From the NCBI GenBank assembly GCA_023055505.1, contig JALIRH010000002.1, forward strand, positions 57,966,733-58,030,732: a DNA stretch of 64,000 bases, in the 5' to 3' direction. Positions within the stretch are counted from its first letter, which is position 1. The number at the start of each line of letters is the position of its first letter. The notes under the pieces were generated by a model. That model searched no databases. It saw only the letters and a program-made list of their open reading frames with translations, and was not told where the DNA came from. Position numbers and translations under genes: made by a program. Below, piece by piece: positions 61,011 to 64,000 of this stretch. The stretch comes from Callipepla californica brunnescens (Eukaryota; Chordata; Aves; Galliformes; Odontophoridae).

Positions 61011-62877
61011 AAGAGCTCAAAATGCTTGGAAACCCCTCCTTAGATGCTGCCACCTCTTTGTTTCCCTTCTGTACAGCAGTGCAATGACATCCCAGCCTGG
61101 CATCTCTTAGACAAATAGTATTAACAGAGGCCTCAGCATATCTGGTGATACCAGAGAGTGCTCAGCTGCTTCTTAGATCTTTCTGTGCAATTAACACCAC
61201 CCCTTCCACAGGAGTCCTTCTCTCTGTCCAGAAACACTGACACAGAAGGAGACAACTATGGCTGACAATTCCCAGCGTAGTCTGCAGGGGCAGAGTGGGT
61301 GACTGGGGCCCAAGGACAATAAATATGATGATAACACAAAAAAACTGACCTGACAAAAAGTCTTTAGAAAACACTACCTCCATGCTCTAAGCAATTTGAT
61401 TTAAATGAATTATAGACATTGCTTGCAGACAATACAGAACGGTGTCTGAACAAGTGAATACATTTGTTTGTTATCCATTACTTCTCACAATATTGCAAGA
61501 TATTTTTATGCTGTTCTTACGTTAAAGAAAGCTTTCAATGTGATAAGTCGTAATGTCACAGCTGTGTAAACACAAGGTATGATGCCATAAGCTTTAACTA
61601 CAATTACAGTTGTTTTTCTTAAATTACATGAAGTATAATCCACAATAAGACACTTCATAGTTGGCAGTTATTACAGATGTATCTCTGAAAAGACTGATTA
61701 CTTAACTGCACCTCTTATTATCATTATTCCGGCCTATTTCTGAAAAGAATCTCTAACGAAGAACCAGAAGAGTGTTTCCTCTGTATTCTTCAGTTTAGGT
61801 TTGATTGTTCAACCTTTAGATTTATGAAGTCAATCAGTTCAGCTCCTATTTTCAATTCAGTGTAATTTTACTTCAGGCAAATTTAACTCATATGGTATTT
61901 AATTCAAATAAATAATATTATTCCAAGCCCATGTGCTTCGTGTTGCATAAGGCTGTTAATCAATTGTTTTAGAAAACTCCAGTCATTAAGTATGACAAGC
62001 CTCGTTGTTAACATGTTATTGTTAGCATTTGTAAAAATGAAATTGTCTTTCTTACTCATAAGTATTTGAGTTAAATATTAAATATATATATATATATTTT
62101 TTTCTTGAAGATATTTTTTCAGTTAGTTCTTATTTCTTAAGCACAGTAAGCTTCCAGTAAGGTGGATAGGAATTTCTGTAATTAAGAAAGGAAGTCTTAA
62201 TTTGGGTCCACGCTAAAATGTTAACAGTTCTTTGGGTATTCAAAACTATTCTTCTGTCAGAAGCCTAAAGAAAGTGATAGAATCTATATAAAGAAAATGG
62301 CATGCAATATAGAAAATCAGAACCAATCTTGGTTGTTTCTTATTTCTAATTTTCTAACAAGAACATTCATGCCTTCTGTGAAAAAATATAGAAATCAAAA
62401 CTAGTCCCTCTATCTCATTTCATAAGAAATTTTGCAGCTCTATTATTTCAGTGGAGCTCCTCTCAGACCATGAGTTCATTCAGACTTCTGAGTATTTTCA
62501 GAATCAAAGCTAGAGTGGAAATATATTTCATTGTTTCTGGAGAAAATATTACTTTGGTGAGAATATTCATGTGTGCAATCTCTGAAAGCCTACAAATGAC
62601 AAGTTGTCTACTCAAAACTCCTCACTAAACTAACAGTGTTCCCTCTTCTCCTTCTAGACCTGTAAATTAAAAGTGTTGTGAAATATTTTAATGTTAATTA
62701 AAGTGCTTATCTCTTTTTTGTTATTTATTTGATTCTACTCAGAACGATATAGCTGCAGAATTCACTTTGTAATGAGCTAGATCTCTGGAACTAACCACTC
62801 TGTCTATTATTTAAACTGTATCTTTGGTGCAATTTGCATTTTCCTTTTTCTGAAACTAGAGACTGAAATGGTTAAAC
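61011..62877. other. Non-coding DNA, no gene seen
   Basis: First 150 bp may be additional decayed transposon. The rest is AT-rich, with an (AT)n run at 62082-62097. Confidence 0.4.
62082..62097. repeat. (AT)8 microsatellite
   Basis: Alternating AT read directly, followed by a T run. Confidence 0.85.
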
Positions 62878-62995
62878 TCAGCTGGATGAGACTTTGAATG
62901 ACATGATCCAACCTTGAAGTCTCTTGTGTTGGGCAGGAGGCTGGAGTAGGTGCAGGTCTCTAACCAACACAAACAGTTTCATAATTATAAAATGA
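62878..62995 (+). mobile_element. CR1 3' UTR fragment, degenerate
   Basis: 'gctggatgagactttgaatg' (62881-62900), 'atgatccaaccttgaag', 'gttgggcaggaggctggagt' and 'ggtctctaaccaacacaaac' follow the CR1 3' UTR order ('ggactttgagcaacctgatct ... gcagggggttggactagatga ... aggtcccttccaacccaaac'). The final octamers have decayed to 'ttcataattat'. Confidence 0.72.
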
Positions 62996-64000
62996 AACGT
63001 ATGTGGGTTAGAAGTAAGAACTACAGGTTCTAGGGCTCAGAGTAGCTGTTTTTGGCTTCTTGTTATTGAACAATAGTTTTACACACAAAATAGCTTAGGA
63101 ATAACAGAAAAAAAAATAAAGCAGTCAAGAGAAAACAGAGATTAAAACTCTCCATCTCACCCAGGGGGCCTTGGTAATAAGAAGGACAGGATATAATTTT
63201 AATGCTTTGCGTTCTCATGTACTCTACATTAGAGGTACCTGTAAGATAGCTGTTGAAAACTAGCAAAAACTCAAGCCGAATTAACAGCTCCACATGAAAG
63301 CTATGAGAACACTAGCACACGTCACTCAGCAGAAATGGATCCAAAAAGTTAAAAAAAAGCTTCTTAAGATACACATAATGAAGTAATACTGACATTATTC
63401 ACCAATAGGAACATAGCCAATAGCTAATGTAGTTCATAACATAACGATGCATTTTCCTAGGGCAAGGCTAATAATTTCTTTGGCAGCTGAAATAAAGTGT
63501 TGACTCTTCCTTAAAATTAATTAGCACCAAAACACAACAGAAAAAAAAAAAAAAAAAGAAAGACTTTTCATTCCTAAAGGTTATTCTGTAAGGAAATAAA
63601 TCAAGTGAATTGTGCTCCCCTGTACTTTATGATTAAGCGCTTATAATATAGACAGTCTCTAAGCCTCAGCTTTTGCTGGGAGGTTCACTTCAAAGGTGAA
63701 TTAAGTCTTTATTACAAATATGAGAAAAATATAGAAACCAGAGCTGCTTTAAGTTGGGAGATCTCTGGTTTCAGTAGAAAGACCTTTCTTTCTTTTTATA
63801 AACTCATTTTACAAGTGATGTCCCAAATTTATGCTAAGAACATTTTCATGAAGCTTTCGCTCTCTTCTTGGCAGAAGGCCTTGAAATTTGTGTCAAATAA
63901 ATTAGAACTAATGTCTTTGGCTAAAAAGAGGAGCCTGTTAAGGGGTAGTAGTAATCAAGACAAGATAATCATTTATCTGTGATTTTGTGGGTATTAGTCT
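62996..64000. other. Non-coding DNA, no gene seen
   Basis: AT-rich. 63370-63540 and 63590-63990 are repeat-free with some TAAT cores ('aaaattaattagcacc'), a weak conserved-element candidate, separated by a 17-A run at 63541-63557. Confidence 0.38.
63541..63557. repeat. Mononucleotide A tract (17 A)
   Basis: Uninterrupted A run read directly. Confidence 0.9.

Noticed and set aside
1..64000. CRISPR array, operon, prokaryotic or phage genes
   Set aside because: No spaced direct repeats, no ribosome-binding-site-led frames and no tightly packed genes; composition and transposons are avian.
1..64000. tRNA, rRNA, U6 or 7SK genes
   Set aside because: No box A/B pairs, cloverleaf or snRNA core sequences were noticed on either strand by eye; a covariance-model scan would be the proper test.

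Overview
The window is vertebrate nuclear DNA from a bird, most likely a galliform such as chicken. The grounds are several CR1 LINE copies of different ages, three of them ending in the octamer-type tail (attctatg repeats) typical of avian CR1, an alpharetrovirus-like solo LTR, and two copies of a short mariner derivative carrying a transposase N-terminus. The species call is inference from repeat content. The DNA is AT-rich and CpG-poor, and I see no host protein-coding gene, exon, tRNA, rRNA or CRISPR array. It reads as a gene desert or a large intron.

Layout: 0-5 kb is AT-rich DNA with an old CR1/L3-type reverse-transcriptase remnant at 0.5-1.05 kb. A tiny 3' tail of an ancient CR1/L3-type element sits at 5.0 kb. 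The stretch 6.4-7.4 kb is repeat-free and motif-rich. A 550-bp mariner-derived MITE lies at 11.3-11.85 kb. Decayed minus-strand CR1 pieces lie at 13.5-14.2 kb. A 230-bp solo LTR with a perfect 6-bp target duplication is at 15.84-16.07 kb. A very old minus-strand CR1/L3-type LINE covers 17.4-18.4 kb. A CR1 RT fragment is at 24.95-25.4 kb, and an 888-bp GC-rich solo LTR with a perfect 5-bp target duplication at 26.43-27.32 kb. The largest element is a 1.8-kb CR1 at 37.9-39.7 kb with a broken reverse transcriptase and an intact 3' tail. Further CR1 3' ends are at 46.6, 53.5-53.9, 60.85-61.0 and 62.9 kb. The second copy of the mariner MITE is at 57.46-58.01 kb.

No genes here work together. All recognisable coding matter belongs to dead transposable elements. 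The points that deserve most attention are: (i) an imperfect 26-nt-arm inverted repeat with a 30-nt loop at 58335-58417, precursor-microRNA-like in shape, inside a repeat-free stretch that looks conserved; (ii) the two solo LTRs, whose edges are fixed by their target duplications; (iii) the MITE pair with the same internal deletion; and (iv) several repeat-free, CpG-retaining stretches that are candidate conserved non-coding elements. I found no convincing new multi-gene system.
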